Assembly (NCBI GenBank): GCA_900549675.1 | Contig: URPG01000114.1 | Span: 1-6,859, forward strand | Direction: 5' to 3' | Length of the DNA stretch: 6,859 bases | Source of the DNA: an uncultured Oscillospiraceae bacterium | GTDB taxonomy: Bacteria; Bacillota; Clostridia; Oscillospirales; Acutalibacteraceae | Shown: in pieces, positions 6,289 through 6,859 of the stretch | How positions within the stretch are numbered: the stretch's first letter is position 1 | How the letters are laid out: each line of letters opens with the position of its first letter | Made by a program: the position numbers and the translations under genes | Notes under the pieces: model-generated | Databases searched by the model: none | Told to the model about the DNA's origin: nothing | The model's input: the letters and a program-made list of their open reading frames with translations, nothing else

Positions 6289-6859
6289 ATGGAATTACAG
6301 ACAGAAAGATTGTACTTAAGGCCCTTTCAGCCGGAAGATGCACAAGATTTGTATGAATATGCCAAGCACCCAAACGTAGGGCCCAATGCCGGTTGGAAAC
6401 CCCATGCAAGCATAGAAGAATCGCAAAAAATCTTAACTATGTTCATGACAGGCAAGGATATCATCTTTGCCGTTGTTTTCAAAGAAAACAAAAAAGTAAT
6501 TGGTTCTCTTGGTCTGCATACGGATACGCACCGCCCGCAAATTCCCGGCTGTAAAATGCTTGGCTATGTACTTTCTGCTGATTATTGGGGAAAAGGATTG
6601 ATGACGGAGGCCGCCCATGCTGTCATAGACTTTGCTTTTCAAGATAAAAGCTTGCGTCTTTTAACTTGCTCTCATTTTCCGTTTAACCAACGTTCCAAAC
6701 GAGTCATTGAAAAATGTGGGTTTCATTTTGAGGGCAATCTGCGGTACGCATATTCCCTTTATAACGGAGAAATTATTGGTGACTGCTGTTATTCCATGAC
6801 ACGCACGGATTACTTTGTCCATAAAGCAAAGCAGCTTGGCTATCGTCTGATGTTGCCAG
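6289..6859 (+). CDS. GNAT family N-acetyltransferase, RimJ/RimL type (3' end outside window)
   Basis: This is an acetyl-CoA-dependent acyltransferase of the GNAT fold. The first 190 residues are visible with no stop before the window edge, and the usual length of the family suggests only a short piece is missing. The N-terminus MELQTERLYLRPFQPEDAQDL is the standard RimJ/RimL opening (ETERL-x-LR-x-x-x-x-D). Residues 71-78 (IGSLGLHT) and 91-105 (LGYVLSADYWGKGLM followed by TEA) form the core sheet and the acetyl-CoA-binding loop (G-x-G at 101-103), and NQRSKRVIEKCGFHFEG (133-149) is the conserved motif B region. RimI/J/L enzymes acetylate ribosomal protein N-termini, but many relatives act on small molecules or antibiotics, so the substrate is open. 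AGAAGGA (6277-6283) lies 5 nt before ATG 6289. A weak TTGAAT at 6241 has no good -10 partner, so transcription from the prmA promoter is the simplest view. Confidence 0.9.
   Translation, partial: MELQTERLYLRPFQPEDAQDLYEYAKHPNVGPNAGWKPHASIEESQKILTMFMTGKDIIFAVVFKENKKVIGSLGLHTDTHRPQIPGCKMLGYVLSADYWGKGLMTEAAHAVIDFAFQDKSLRLLTCSHFPFNQRSKRVIEKCGFHFEGNLRYAYSLYNGEIIGDCCYSMTRTDYFVHKAKQLGYRLMLP

Overview
The window reads as ordinary chromosomal DNA of a low-to-moderate GC, Gram-positive, probably spore-forming member of the Firmicutes. A Clostridia lineage, perhaps near Oscillospirales, is my guess. The basis is AT-rich intergenic DNA with strong AGGAGG-type ribosome sites and near-consensus TTGnnn-17-TATAAT promoters, a SpoVB-type flippase, a clostridial-type MATE transporter, and a secreted cohesin/cadherin-like protein. 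No mobile element, CRISPR array, tRNA or rRNA was seen. Species-level placement is not possible by eye.

Layout: (1) bases 1-544, the C-terminal part of a MATE-family multidrug/cation antiporter whose start lies outside the window. (2) 641-1129, a strong promoter and an Rrf2-family regulator carrying three cysteines of the IscR type. (3) 1189-2478, a secreted, membrane-anchored protein with a cohesin domain and a cadherin-like beta-sandwich, perhaps co-transcribed with the regulator and closed by a good intrinsic terminator. (4) 2533-3583, a promoter overlapping that terminator, a palindromic operator-like site at the predicted transcription start, and a monocistronic sugar phosphate isomerase/epimerase. 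(5) 3605-3647, a 17-bp perfect hairpin between convergent genes. (6) 3664-5193, minus strand, a SpoVB/MurJ-like polysaccharide flippase. (7) 5220-6218, divergently transcribed prmA (ribosomal protein L11 methyltransferase) with its own promoter. (8) 6289-6859, a RimJ/RimL-type GNAT acetyltransferase whose stop lies beyond the right edge.

The genes do not form one pathway. They fall into small, separately controlled units: envelope functions (MATE, cohesin-domain protein, SpoVB-like flippase), one regulator, one carbohydrate enzyme, and a translation-modification pair (PrmA and a possible ribosomal or protein N-acetyltransferase). I found no convincing undescribed system. The points most worth a second look are the membrane-anchored cohesin/cadherin-like protein beside an Fe-S-type regulator that lacks isc/suf neighbours, and the palindrome over the start site of the isomerase gene.
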